From JAXDMK01 sp963790325 (GTDB lineage: Bacteria; Actinomycetota; Acidimicrobiia; Acidimicrobiales; AC-14), in NCBI GenBank assembly GCA_963790325.1, contig CAWBNY010000003.1:248001-312000 (forward strand): a DNA stretch of 64,000 nt, written 5' to 3'. Shown one piece after another: positions 8,175-16,269 of the stretch. The position numbers and the translations under genes were made by a program. Under the pieces are notes generated by a model that worked only from the letters and a program-made list of their open reading frames with translations, did not search any database and had not been told where the DNA came from. Position 1 is the stretch's first letter; each line of letters starts with the position of its first letter.

Positions 8175-8972
8175 ATGGCCACCGTCCTCGACGAGATCAT
8201 CGCCCACCACCGGGAGCTGGGGATCGAGGACAAGCGGTGGCTCGACGCCACCATGTCGGCCGCCTTCGAGGCGCCCGACCCCCGGGACTTCCGGGGCCTG
8301 CTCCGGGTCGCCGCCGCCAGAACCGGGCGGCCGGCGGTCATCGCCGAGATCAAGCGCCGATCGCCCTCTAAGGGCCTCCTCGCCCCCGACCTCGACCCTG
8401 CGGCCCTGGCCACCGCCTACCGGACGGGCGGTGCCTCCGCCCTGTCCGTGCTCACCGACCTCAAGTACTTCGGCGGCTCTCCCGACGACCTGGCCGCGGC
8501 CCGGGCCGCGACGCCCGACCTGCCCATCCTGCGCAAGGACTTCACCGTCGACGGCCGCGACGTGGCCGACGCCCGCACCATGGGCGCCGACGCCGTCCTG
8601 CTCATCGTGGCCGCCCTCCCCCCGGGCGACCTCGCCCGCCTCCGCGGTCTGGCCGACGGCCTCGGCCTGGCCGCGGTCGTCGAGGTCCACGACGAGGACG
8701 AACTGCGGGTCGCCCTCAAGGCCGGCGCCACGATCATCGGGGTCAACCAGCGCGACCTGCGCACCTTCGACGTCGACCCCACCCGGGCCGCCCGCCTGGC
8801 CGCCCTCGTCCCCGACGGCGTCATGAAGATCGCCGAGTCGGGCATCCACACGCCTGAGCAGGTCGACGCCCTCGCCGACGCCGGCTACGACGCCATCCTG
8901 GTGGGAGAGCGGCTGGTCACCGCCGCCGACCCCGTCGCCGCCCTCCGAACCCTGCGAGGTGAATCGTCATGA
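8175..8972 (+). CDS. trpC: Indole-3-glycerol phosphate synthase
   Basis: TrpC closes the indole ring of carboxyphenylaminodeoxyribulose phosphate to indole-3-glycerol phosphate. The 265-residue TIM barrel has AEIKRRSPSKG, DLPILRKDFTVD, GADAVLLIVAAL, GVNQRDLRTF and KIAESGIHT, which include the catalytic Lys and Glu residues. It opens the trpC-trpB2-trpF-trpB1-trpA cluster and overlaps trpB2 by 4 bases (ATGA). It is monofunctional, with trpF encoded separately downstream. Confidence 0.95.
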   Translation: MATVLDEIIAHHRELGIEDKRWLDATMSAAFEAPDPRDFRGLLRVAAARTGRPAVIAEIKRRSPSKGLLAPDLDPAALATAYRTGGASALSVLTDLKYFGGSPDDLAAARAATPDLPILRKDFTVDGRDVADARTMGADAVLLIVAALPPGDLARLRGLADGLGLAAVVEVHDEDELRVALKAGATIIGVNQRDLRTFDVDPTRAARLAALVPDGVMKIAESGIHTPEQVDALADAGYDAILVGERLVTAADPVAALRTLRGESS

Positions 8973-10228
8973 GTGAATCGAGTCGGTGGTTGCTCCCACC
9001 CCATCGCATCCCGTCGGCCTGGTTCAACGTCGCGCCCCACCTCACGACGCCCCTGCAGCCGCCGCTGCATCCCGGTACCCGCCAGCCCATCGGTCCCGAC
9101 GACTTGGCGCCCCTCTTCCCGATGGCGCTCATCGGTCAGGAGGCCACCGCCGAGCCGTGGGTCGACGTCCCCGGCGAGGTCCTCGACGTCCTCCGCCTGT
9201 GGCGCCCCACGCCCCTCCTGCGGGCCCGCCGACTCGAACGGGCCCTCGGCACCCCGGCGAGGATCTACTACAAGGACGAGTCGGTGTCGCCGGCGGGATC
9301 GCACAAGCCCAACACCGCCATCCCCCAGGCCTTCTACAACAAACAGGAAGGCACCGCCCGTCTGGCCACCGAGACCGGCGCCGGCCAGTGGGGGAGCGCC
9401 CTCTCCCTCGCCTGCTCCCTCTTCGACCTGGAGTGCAAGGTCTACATGGTGCGGTCGTCGTTCCAGCAGAAGCCCTACCGGCGGATGATGATCGAGACGT
9501 GGGGCGGCCAGGTCGAGCCGTCCCCGGTGGCCGACCCCACCTCGCCCGGCTCCCTCGGCGACGCCATCAGCGACGCGGTCGCCGACGCCGCCGGCCGCCC
9601 CGACACCCACTACTCCCTCGGGTCGGTGCTCAACCACGTCCTCCTCCACCAGACCGTGATCGGGTTGGAGGCCAAGGAGCAGCTGGCGGCGGCGGGCGAG
9701 GAGAAGCCCGACGTGGTCATCGGCTCGTGCGGTGGCGGCTCGAACTTCGGCGGGATCGCCTTCCCGTTCGTCCCGGACGAGGGCGTGCGGCTGGTGGCGG
9801 TGGAGCCGTCGTCGTGCCCCACCCTCACCGGAGGCCGCTTCGACTACGACTTCGGCGACACCGCCGGCATGACCCCCCTCCTGGCCATGTACACCCTCGG
9901 CCACGATTTCATGCCCCCGCCCATCCACGCCGGCGGCCTCCGGTACCACGGCGACTCGCCCCTGGTCTCCAACCTGGTGCAGTCGGGACGGATCGAGGCG
10001 GTGGCCTACCCCCAGTCGAAGGTGTTCGAGGGGGCGGTGCAGTTCGCCCGGGTCCAGGGCTCGATCCCGGCGCCGGAGACCTCCCACGCCATCCGGGCCG
10101 CCATCGACGAGGCCCTGCTGGCCAAGGAGGAGGGCGCCGAGCGGGTCATCCTCTTCTCCTACTCGGGCCACGGCCTGCTCGACCTCTCGGCGTACGACGA
10201 CTTCGCCAACGACCGCCTCGACGCCTGA
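8969..10228 (+). CDS. trpB: Tryptophan synthase beta chain, TrpB2-type
   Basis: This 419-residue PLP enzyme belongs to the divergent TrpB2 branch. The PLP lysine is Lys113 in SPAGSHKPNTA (TrpB1 enzymes have HTGSHKLNN), followed by ETGAGQWG and the phosphate-binding GSCGGGSN. The N-terminus carries the extra segment usual for TrpB2. TrpB2 enzymes join indole and serine to tryptophan, often without TrpA, and have been proposed to salvage indole. It lies between trpC and trpF, and a canonical trpB1-trpA pair follows in the same cluster, so the genome has both forms side by side. Confidence 0.9.
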   Translation: MSESSRWLLPPHRIPSAWFNVAPHLTTPLQPPLHPGTRQPIGPDDLAPLFPMALIGQEATAEPWVDVPGEVLDVLRLWRPTPLLRARRLERALGTPARIYYKDESVSPAGSHKPNTAIPQAFYNKQEGTARLATETGAGQWGSALSLACSLFDLECKVYMVRSSFQQKPYRRMMIETWGGQVEPSPVADPTSPGSLGDAISDAVADAAGRPDTHYSLGSVLNHVLLHQTVIGLEAKEQLAAAGEEKPDVVIGSCGGGSNFGGIAFPFVPDEGVRLVAVEPSSCPTLTGGRFDYDFGDTAGMTPLLAMYTLGHDFMPPPIHAGGLRYHGDSPLVSNLVQSGRIEAVAYPQSKVFEGAVQFARVQGSIPAPETSHAIRAAIDEALLAKEEGAERVILFSYSGHGLLDLSAYDDFANDRLDA

Positions 10229-10246
10229 CCGATACCGTCACCCGCA

Positions 10247-10915
10247 GTGTTCGTGAAGATCTGCGGGACGACGAGCGAGGAGGACGCTCTGCTCGCGGTC
10301 GCCCTCGGGGCCGACGCGGTCGGCTTCGTCTTCGCCCCGTCGCCCCGGATGATCTCGGCCACCAGGGCGTCCGACATCGTCAAGCGCCTGCCCCGGGAGA
10401 TCCTCACCATCGGGGTTTTCCGCGACGAGGCCCCCGAACGGGTGGTGGCGGTGGTGAACCAGGCCGGCCTCGGCGGGGCCCAGCTCCACGGGCGGGAGTC
10501 GGTGGAGCACTCGTTGTACGTCCGCCAGCGGGTCCGGTTCCTGATCAAGACCTTCCCCGCCGGCGACCCCACCGTGGCCCGGGCCGCCGAGTTCGGCGCC
10601 GACGCCATCATGATCGACTCCCAGAACCCCGGGTCGGGCCAGGTCTTCGACTGGGCCCTGGCCGAGGTCCCGTCCGGGATGCGGCTCATCCTCGCCGGCG
10701 GCCTGACCGCGGCCAACGTGGGCGAAGCGGTCGCCCAGGTCCACCCGTGGGGCGTCGACGTGGCCACGGGCGTGGAGGTGGTTCCCGGACGCAAGGACCC
10801 CCGCAAGCTCCGCGCCTTCATCGTCGCCGCCCGGGCCGCCGCCCCCGGGCCGGACGACAAGGACGACGAGCCCATCGACGAGTCCGAGCTGCCGTTCGAC
10901 CAGGACGACCAGTAA
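10247..10915 (+). CDS. trpF: Phosphoribosylanthranilate isomerase
   Basis: TrpF performs the Amadori rearrangement of phosphoribosylanthranilate. The 222-residue barrel has the catalytic Cys6 in KICGTT, GFVFAPSPR, QLHGRE, an Asp in IMIDSQ and LAGGLTAANV. The C-terminus ends in an acidic tail (about 20 residues rich in Asp and Glu) that is longer than usual. The start is a GTG with TACCGT 8 bases upstream, a possible internal promoter. Confidence 0.93.
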   Translation: MFVKICGTTSEEDALLAVALGADAVGFVFAPSPRMISATRASDIVKRLPREILTIGVFRDEAPERVVAVVNQAGLGGAQLHGRESVEHSLYVRQRVRFLIKTFPAGDPTVARAAEFGADAIMIDSQNPGSGQVFDWALAEVPSGMRLILAGGLTAANVGEAVAQVHPWGVDVATGVEVVPGRKDPRKLRAFIVAARAAAPGPDDKDDEPIDESELPFDQDDQ

Positions 10916-10943
10916 CTCGGGTCGGCGGCACCACCGCTTGCCC

Positions 10944-10949
10944 TAGCTT
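10944..10949 (+). promoter_or_regulatory. -10 hexamer before trpB1, deciding a TTG start
   Basis: TAGCTT ends 7 bases before a TTG at 10957 that is in frame with trpB1. The fixed spacing seen at other genes here argues for the TTG start and for an internal promoter driving trpB1-trpA. Confidence 0.4.
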
Positions 10950-10956
10950 GGGATCC

Positions 10957-12150
10957 TTGCTCACCGACCCCACGCCGCTCATGCGCGACCCGTCGGCCGA
11001 TGGGCGCTTCGGCGACTTCGGCGGGCGGTACCTGCCCGAATCGCTGGTCCCGGCCTGCGCCGAGCTCGAGGCCGCGTTCACCACCGCGTGGGCCGACCCC
11101 GCCTTCCACGAGCGCTACGAAAGCCTCCTCCGCGACTATGGCGGCCGACCCACGCCCGTCACCGAGTGCCGCCGACTCTCGGAGCGCCTCGGCATCCGGG
11201 TCCTCCTCAAGCGGGAGGACCTGGCCCACACCGGGTCCCACAAGCTCAACAACGTCATCGGCCAGGCCCTGCTCACCGAGCGCATGGGCAAGCGGCGGAT
11301 GATCGCGGAGACGGGCGCCGGCCAGCACGGCGTCGCCACCGCCACCGCTGCCGCCCTCTTCGGCTTCGAGTGCCGGATCTACATGGGCGAGGTCGACGTC
11401 GAGCGCCAGGCGCTCAACGTCTTCCGCATGAAGCTGCTCGGCGCCGAGGTCGTCCCCGTCGGGTCCGGCAGCCGCACCCTCAAGGACGCCATCAACGAGA
11501 CCCTCCGGGAGTGGGTCGCCACCGTCGAGTCCACCCACTACTGCCTCGGGTCGGTGATGGGACCCCACCCCTACCCGTGGATGGTCCGCGAGTTCCAGCG
11601 CATCGTGGGCCGGGAGGCCGAGGAACAGAGCCGGGCCATCCTCGACGGGAGCCACCCCGACGTGGTGGTCGCCTGCGTCGGCGGGGGATCCAACGCCGCC
11701 GGCACCTTCGCCGGCTTCGTCGACACCGGCGCCCGCCTGGTCGGGGTCGAGCCGGAGGGCGGGGCCGCCATCGGCCGGGGCGTGCCGGGGGTGGTCCACG
11801 GGAGCAAGTCGTTCCTCCTCCAGGACGAGCACGGCCAGGTCCTCGAGGCCCACTCCATCTCCGCCGGCCTCGACTACCCCGGGGTCGGCCCCGAGCACGC
11901 CCACCTGGCGTCGGTGGGCCGGGTCACCTACGTCTCCGCCGGCGACGCCGAGGTCCTCGACGCCTTTCGCCTCCTGGCCGAGACCGAGGGCATCATCCCC
12001 GCCCTCGAACCGGCCCACGCCCTCGCCTGGGTCATCCGGGCCGCCGGCACCGACGAGCTCCCCCCGGGCACCACCGTCCTCGTGACCCTGTCGGGACGGG
12101 GCGACAAGGACGTGGCCCAGGTCCTCGACATGATCGGCGACCAGCTGTGA
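10957..12150 (+). CDS. trpB: Tryptophan synthase beta chain, canonical TrpB1
   Basis: The beta subunit condenses indole, channelled from TrpA, with serine. The 397-residue product has GRFGDFGGRYLPE, the PLP lysine Lys96 in HTGSHKLNNVIGQ, ETGAGQHGVATATAAALFG, CVGGGSNAAG and LSGRGDKD. The TTG start is preferred because of the -10 hexamer 7 bases before it; an ATG at 10981 would give a protein 8 residues shorter. It overlaps trpA by 4 bases, matching the alpha2beta2 complex. Confidence 0.95.
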   Translation: MLTDPTPLMRDPSADGRFGDFGGRYLPESLVPACAELEAAFTTAWADPAFHERYESLLRDYGGRPTPVTECRRLSERLGIRVLLKREDLAHTGSHKLNNVIGQALLTERMGKRRMIAETGAGQHGVATATAAALFGFECRIYMGEVDVERQALNVFRMKLLGAEVVPVGSGSRTLKDAINETLREWVATVESTHYCLGSVMGPHPYPWMVREFQRIVGREAEEQSRAILDGSHPDVVVACVGGGSNAAGTFAGFVDTGARLVGVEPEGGAAIGRGVPGVVHGSKSFLLQDEHGQVLEAHSISAGLDYPGVGPEHAHLASVGRVTYVSAGDAEVLDAFRLLAETEGIIPALEPAHALAWVIRAAGTDELPPGTTVLVTLSGRGDKDVAQVLDMIGDQL

Positions 12151-12956
12151 CCATCGAGGCGTTCCTCCGGGGCCGGCGGGGTGAGGGCCGCAAGCTCCTC
12201 GTCCCCTACGTCACCGGCGGACTCGGCCGGGACTGGACGGCCGTCGTCGAGGCGGTCGCCGCCGCCGGTGCCGACGCGGTCGAGGTCGGCATCCCCTTCT
12301 CCGACCCGGTGATGGACGGCCCCGTCATCCAGGAGGCCTCCCAGCAGGCCCTGGCCGCCGGCGCGACCCCGGCCGCCATCGTGACGGCCCTCGGCCGGAT
12401 CGACACCGGCGGCGTCCCGATCGCGGTGATGACCTACTACAACCTGGTCTTCCGCGCCGGCCACACCCGGTTCGCCCGCCAGCTCGCCGACCAGGGGATC
12501 AGCGGGGCCATCGTCCCCGACCTGCCCCTCGACGAGCTCGACGGGTGGGGCGACGCAGCCGACGAGGCCGGCGTGGAGACCATCCTCCTCGCCGCCCCCA
12601 CCACCCCCGACGACCGGCTGGCCGCCATCTGCGAGCGATCGAGGGGCTGGGTCTACGGCGTCGGCATCATGGGCGTCACCGGCGAGCGCTCCGCCCTCGC
12701 CGCCTCGGCCACCCTCATGGCCAAGCGGCTCAAGGCCGTCACCGACAAGCCGGTCCTCATCGGGATCGGCGTGTCCAACCCGGCCCAGGCGGCGGAGGCG
12801 GCCGCCGACGGCGACGGCGTGATCGTGGGCAGCGCCCTCGTGCGCCGCCTGCTCGAGGGCTGCGGCCCCGACGGGGCGGCCGACTTCGTGGCCGAGCTGC
12901 GGGCCGGCCTCGACACCGGGGGGGCCCACCGGCCCCCGCCGGCAACCCCCTCGTAA
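12147..12956 (+). CDS. trpA: Tryptophan synthase alpha chain
   Basis: TrpA cleaves indole-3-glycerol phosphate to indole and glyceraldehyde 3-phosphate. The 269-residue barrel shows the catalytic Glu46 and Asp57 in EVGIPFSDPVMDGPVIQ, then VPDLPLDE, YGVGIMGVTGER and GIGVSNPAQA. It starts at a GTG overlapping the trpB1 stop (GTGA). The last residues form a Pro-rich tail. It ends the trp cluster; fabD begins 32 bases later. Confidence 0.95.
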   Translation: MTIEAFLRGRRGEGRKLLVPYVTGGLGRDWTAVVEAVAAAGADAVEVGIPFSDPVMDGPVIQEASQQALAAGATPAAIVTALGRIDTGGVPIAVMTYYNLVFRAGHTRFARQLADQGISGAIVPDLPLDELDGWGDAADEAGVETILLAAPTTPDDRLAAICERSRGWVYGVGIMGVTGERSALAASATLMAKRLKAVTDKPVLIGIGVSNPAQAAEAAADGDGVIVGSALVRRLLEGCGPDGAADFVAELRAGLDTGGAHRPPPATPS

Positions 12957-12988
12957 CCTTTCCGACCCCCGGCTGGTCGGAATCCCCG

Positions 12989-13918
12989 GTGGGTATCGCC
13001 GTGCTCTTCCCCGGCCAGGGGACCCAAGTCCCCGGTATGGGTGAGGTGTGGCGCGCCTCGGCCGCCTGGGACCTCGTCGAGCGGGCCGAAGCCGCCCTCG
13101 GCCAGCCCCTCCGCCACCTCCTCCTCGACGCCGATGCCACCGATCTGGCCCGCACCCGCGAGGCCCAGTTGGCCGTCCTCCTCACGTCCCTGATGGCGTG
13201 GGAGGCGGTCCGCGACGCCCGCGGCGCCGAGGGCGTCGTCGCCTTCGCCGGCCACTCCCTCGGCCAGATCACCGCTCTCATCGCCTCCGGCGCCCTCTCC
13301 CTGGAGGACGGGGTCCGTCTGGCCGCCGAGCGGGCCGAGCGCACCCAGGCCGCGGCCGACGCCCGCCCCGGTCGGATGGCCGCCCTCCTCGGCGCCACCC
13401 TGGCCCAGGCCGAGGCCGCCTCCGCCGGCGCCACCGTCGCCGGCCGCACCTCGTGGGTGGCCAACGACAACGCCCCCGGCCAGGTCGTCATCGGCGGGAC
13501 CCCGATCGGCATCGAAGCCGCCACCGCCCGTGCCATCAACCTCGGCGTCAGGCGGGTCATCCCCCTCAAGGTGGGCGCCGCCTTCCACACGCCCCTCATG
13601 GCCCCGGCTGCCGCCCACCTGCTCGACCACCTGTCGGACATGCCTTTCACGGCCCCCACCGCCCCCGTGGTCACCAACACCGACGCCGCCCCCCACAGCG
13701 GCGCCGACGGCTGGCCCGAGCGCCTGAGCCGTCATCTGGTCGCACCGGTACGCTGGAGGGAATCGCTGGAGACCCTCGCTGCGCTCGGTGCCGACACGTT
13801 TCTCGAAGTCGGTCCCGGCGCAGTGCTGTCCGGACTGGCCCGTCGCACTCTCACGGGTGTCACCACCCGCAACGTCGCCGCCCCGAGCGACGTCCCCCTT
13901 CTCCTGGAGGTCGCGTGA
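12989..13918 (+). CDS. fabD: Malonyl-CoA:ACP transacylase
   Basis: FabD loads malonyl groups onto acyl carrier protein for type II fatty acid synthesis. The 309-residue protein starts VGIAVLFPGQGTQVPGMG and has the nucleophile Ser90 in GHSLGQ and the catalytic His in AAFHTPLM. The C-terminal EVGPGAVLSGL is also typical. The GTG at 12989 places the FPGQG motif at the usual distance from the N-terminus. It opens a tightly coupled fab operon: its TGA overlaps the next ATG by one base. Confidence 0.93.
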   Translation: MGIAVLFPGQGTQVPGMGEVWRASAAWDLVERAEAALGQPLRHLLLDADATDLARTREAQLAVLLTSLMAWEAVRDARGAEGVVAFAGHSLGQITALIASGALSLEDGVRLAAERAERTQAAADARPGRMAALLGATLAQAEAASAGATVAGRTSWVANDNAPGQVVIGGTPIGIEAATARAINLGVRRVIPLKVGAAFHTPLMAPAAAHLLDHLSDMPFTAPTAPVVTNTDAAPHSGADGWPERLSRHLVAPVRWRESLETLAALGADTFLEVGPGAVLSGLARRTLTGVTTRNVAAPSDVPLLLEVA

Positions 13919-14196
13919 TGGAAGCCGGATCGGTTCACGGCGAGGTGCTCATGGTCCCCGAACGGGTGATCCTGGCTCCCGCCCCCGGCAAGTTCCGCCC
14001 GATCGACGAAGCACCCGGGGCCGCTGCCGACGGGGCCGACGTGGCCCGGGAGCAGGTCATCGGCTTCGTCGACGGCCTCGGCCACTCCACCCCTGTCCAC
14101 AGCCCGTTCCACGGCCGCCTCATGGGCCTGCTGGCCTCGGCCGGCGAGCGGGTGCGTGAGGGACAGCCGGTGGCGTGGCTCCGCATGGCCCACTGA
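13918..14196 (+). CDS. Biotinyl/lipoyl-like domain protein without the attachment lysine
   Basis: The 92-residue protein resembles the barrel half-sandwich of biotin carboxyl carrier proteins: LAPAPGKFRPI near the start and HSPFHGRLMGLLASAGERVREGQPVAWL at the end match the two beta-hairpin arms. The segment that normally holds the biotinylated MKM lysine reads VDGLGHSTP, with no lysine. It sits between fabD and fabH with one-base TGATG overlaps on both sides, and a carboxyltransferase gene lies in the same operon. It may be a degenerate carrier or a structural or regulatory partner of the synthase. Function is unproven. Confidence 0.6.
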   Translation: MEAGSVHGEVLMVPERVILAPAPGKFRPIDEAPGAAADGADVAREQVIGFVDGLGHSTPVHSPFHGRLMGLLASAGERVREGQPVAWLRMAH

Positions 14197-15206
14197 TGCC
14201 CATCGGCACGGGCGCAGCAGGCATCGGTGTCTCCATCGCCGGCTGGGGGATGGCGGTCCCCGAGCGGCGCGTCACCAACCACGACCTGGCCCAGATGGTC
14301 GACACCAGCGACGCGTGGATCACCGAACGCACCGGCATCAGGGAGCGGCGGTGGGCGGGGGAGGGCGAGAGCACGGCCACCCTGGCCATCGAGGCCGGCG
14401 CGGCGGCCATCAAGCGGGCCGACCTGTGCCCTTCCGACATCGGCTGCTGCATCGTCGCCACCTGCACGCCGGAGCAGCCCATCCCGCCCACCGGCGCCTT
14501 CGTCCAGGAAGGGCTGGGCCTGCGCTGTGGCGCCTTCGACATCGACGCCGCCTGCTCCGGGTTCGTCTACGGCCTGGTGGTGGCCGCCTCCATGGTCGCC
14601 GCCGGCGGCTTCGGGCCGGTGCTGCTGATCGGCTCCGAGACCCTCAGCCGGGTGGCCGACCCCGCCGACCGCAGCACCAACGTCCTCTTCGGCGACGGTG
14701 CCGGCGCGGTCGTGCTCGTACCCAGCGCCGAGACCAACCTCCTGTCCTGGGACCTGAACTGCGACGGCTCCACCGCCCACCTCCTCGCCATCCCCGGCGG
14801 CGGGAGCCGGCGGCCCCTCACCGTGGAGACGGTGCTGGCCGGCGAGCAGTGGCTGAAGATGGAGGGCAAGGAGGTCTACCGGCGGGCGGTGCGGGCCATC
14901 GTCGAGTCGGCCGAGACGGCGCTGGCCGCGGCCGAGGTCACCGCCGACGACATCGCCCTGTTCGTTCCCCACCAGGCCAACGCCCGGATCATCGAGGGCG
15001 CCGCCAGCCGGCTCGGGTTCCCGAGCGAGCGGGTGTTCGTGAACATCCAGCTCTACGGCAACACGTCGGCCGCGTCGGTGCCGATCGCCCTGGCCGAGGC
15101 GGCCGAGGAGGGACGACTGCACGACGGCGACCTGGTCCTGATGTCGGGCTTCGGCGCGGGCATGTCGTGGGCCTCCGCCGTCATGCGCTGGGGGCACACC
15201 CGCTGA
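14196..15206 (+). CDS. fabH: 3-oxoacyl-ACP synthase III
   Basis: FabH starts fatty acid chains by condensing acyl-CoA with malonyl-ACP. The 336-residue thiolase-fold protein has the catalytic Cys120 in DAACSGF, the His of PHQANARI and the Asn of YGNTSAAS, plus WITERTGIRERR near the N-terminus. The ATG at 14196 overlaps the previous stop (TGATG) and is preferred over an ATG at 14175, which lies inside the upstream gene. The stop overlaps fabG in the same way. Confidence 0.94.
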   Translation: MPIGTGAAGIGVSIAGWGMAVPERRVTNHDLAQMVDTSDAWITERTGIRERRWAGEGESTATLAIEAGAAAIKRADLCPSDIGCCIVATCTPEQPIPPTGAFVQEGLGLRCGAFDIDAACSGFVYGLVVAASMVAAGGFGPVLLIGSETLSRVADPADRSTNVLFGDGAGAVVLVPSAETNLLSWDLNCDGSTAHLLAIPGGGSRRPLTVETVLAGEQWLKMEGKEVYRRAVRAIVESAETALAAAEVTADDIALFVPHQANARIIEGAASRLGFPSERVFVNIQLYGNTSAASVPIALAEAAEEGRLHDGDLVLMSGFGAGMSWASAVMRWGHTR

Positions 15207-15950
15207 TGGGGGGCCGGGTGGCCCTTGTCACGGGCGCGTCCCGAGGCATCGGACGAGCCGTGGCCTTGGCCCTGGCCGCCGACGGCCACCGGGTGGCGGC
15301 CTGCTTCGGGTCCGACGCGGCCGCCGGGGCCGAGACATGCCAGGCCATCGAGGCGGTGGGCGGCGAGGCGCTCCCCGTCCAGATCGACGTCAGCCGGGCC
15401 GACTCGGTCGACGCCGCCTTCTCCCGGGTGGAGGAGGCGTGGGGCAAGGTCGAGGTGCTCGTCTCCAACGCCGGCGTCAACCGCGACGGACTTCTCCTGC
15501 GGATGACCGACCAGCAGTGGGCCGACGTCCTGCGCACCAACCTCGACGGCGCCTTCCACGTCGTGCGGCGGGCCGCCGCCGGGGATGGTGCGGGCCCGGT
15601 GGGGCCGCATCGTGCTGGTGGGCTCGGTCGTCGCCCTGTCCGGCTCGCCCGGCCAGGCCAACTACGGGGCGGCCAAGGCCGGTCTGGTCGGGCTCACCCG
15701 GGCCGTGGCCCGCGAGCTCGGGTCGAGGGGCATCACCGTCAACCTGGTCGCTCCGGGGCCGATCGTCACCGCCATGACCGACGCCCTCACCGACGAGCGC
15801 CGGGCCCAGATGACGGCGCAGGTACCCTTGGGTCGGTTTGGTACGCCCGAGGAGGTGGCGGCCGTAGTCTCGTTTCTGAGTTCGGACGCGGCGGCCTACG
15901 TCTCGGGCGCGGTCGTGCCGGTCGACGGCGGCATGGGCATGGGCCACTGA
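15206..15950 (+). CDS. fabG: 3-oxoacyl-ACP reductase, split by an apparent one-base frameshift
   Basis: FabG reduces 3-oxoacyl-ACP with NADPH. The first part (15206 to about 15580) has VALVTGASRGIGRAVALALA and SNAGVNRDGLL. The second part, in the next frame, has RIVLVGSVVALSGSPGQ, the catalytic NYGAAKAG (Tyr-x3-Lys) and VVPVDGGMGMGH. The frames join perfectly if one G of the GGGG run at 15581-15584 is removed, giving a 247-residue protein. As written, the first frame lacks the catalytic Tyr and Lys, so the enzyme would be inactive. An extra base from sequencing or assembly is the simplest explanation, since fabG is essential in most bacteria. Confidence 0.85.
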
Positions 15951-15987
15951 GTTCGCCGATGACTATTCCTGAGGAGGAAGTCACAAC

Positions 15988-16269
15988 ATGGATCGCGCAC
16001 TAGTCCTCGAGCAGCTGACCGAGGTGGCCGTCGACGTTCTGGGGGTCGAGGCCGGCGCCGTGAACGAGTCGGCCAGCTTCAAGGACGACCTCGACGCCGA
16101 CAGCCTCGACCTGGTCGAGGTCGTGATGGCGCTCGAGGAGCGCTTCTCGATCTCCGTCCCCGAGGACAAGCTCGACGGCATCACCACCGTGGGCGAGGCC
16201 ATCGACCTGGTGATCGGGATCGCCGAGGCGGCCGAGGCCGAGCCGGCCGAGAGCGCCAACCCGGCATGA
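15988..16269 (+). CDS. acpP: Acyl carrier protein
   Basis: This 93-residue acidic protein carries growing acyl chains on a phosphopantetheine arm attached to Ser39 in DADSLDLVEV. The size and helical pattern (FKDDLDADS, EERFSISVPEDKL) are typical, with an extra Ala/Glu-rich tail of about 12 residues. A strong GAGGAGG ribosome site lies 11-17 bases upstream, unlike its leaderless or coupled neighbours, which fits the need for high expression. Its end overlaps fabF by 4 bases. Confidence 0.95.
   Translation: MDRALVLEQLTEVAVDVLGVEAGAVNESASFKDDLDADSLDLVEVVMALEERFSISVPEDKLDGITTVGEAIDLVIGIAEAAEAEPAESANPA

Noticed and set aside
7988..8371. A possible small plus-strand gene before trpC
   Set aside because: The first 40 residues look coding-like, but the frame has no stop before trpC and becomes an Arg-rich shadow inside it. 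Kept only as a remark on the intergenic region.
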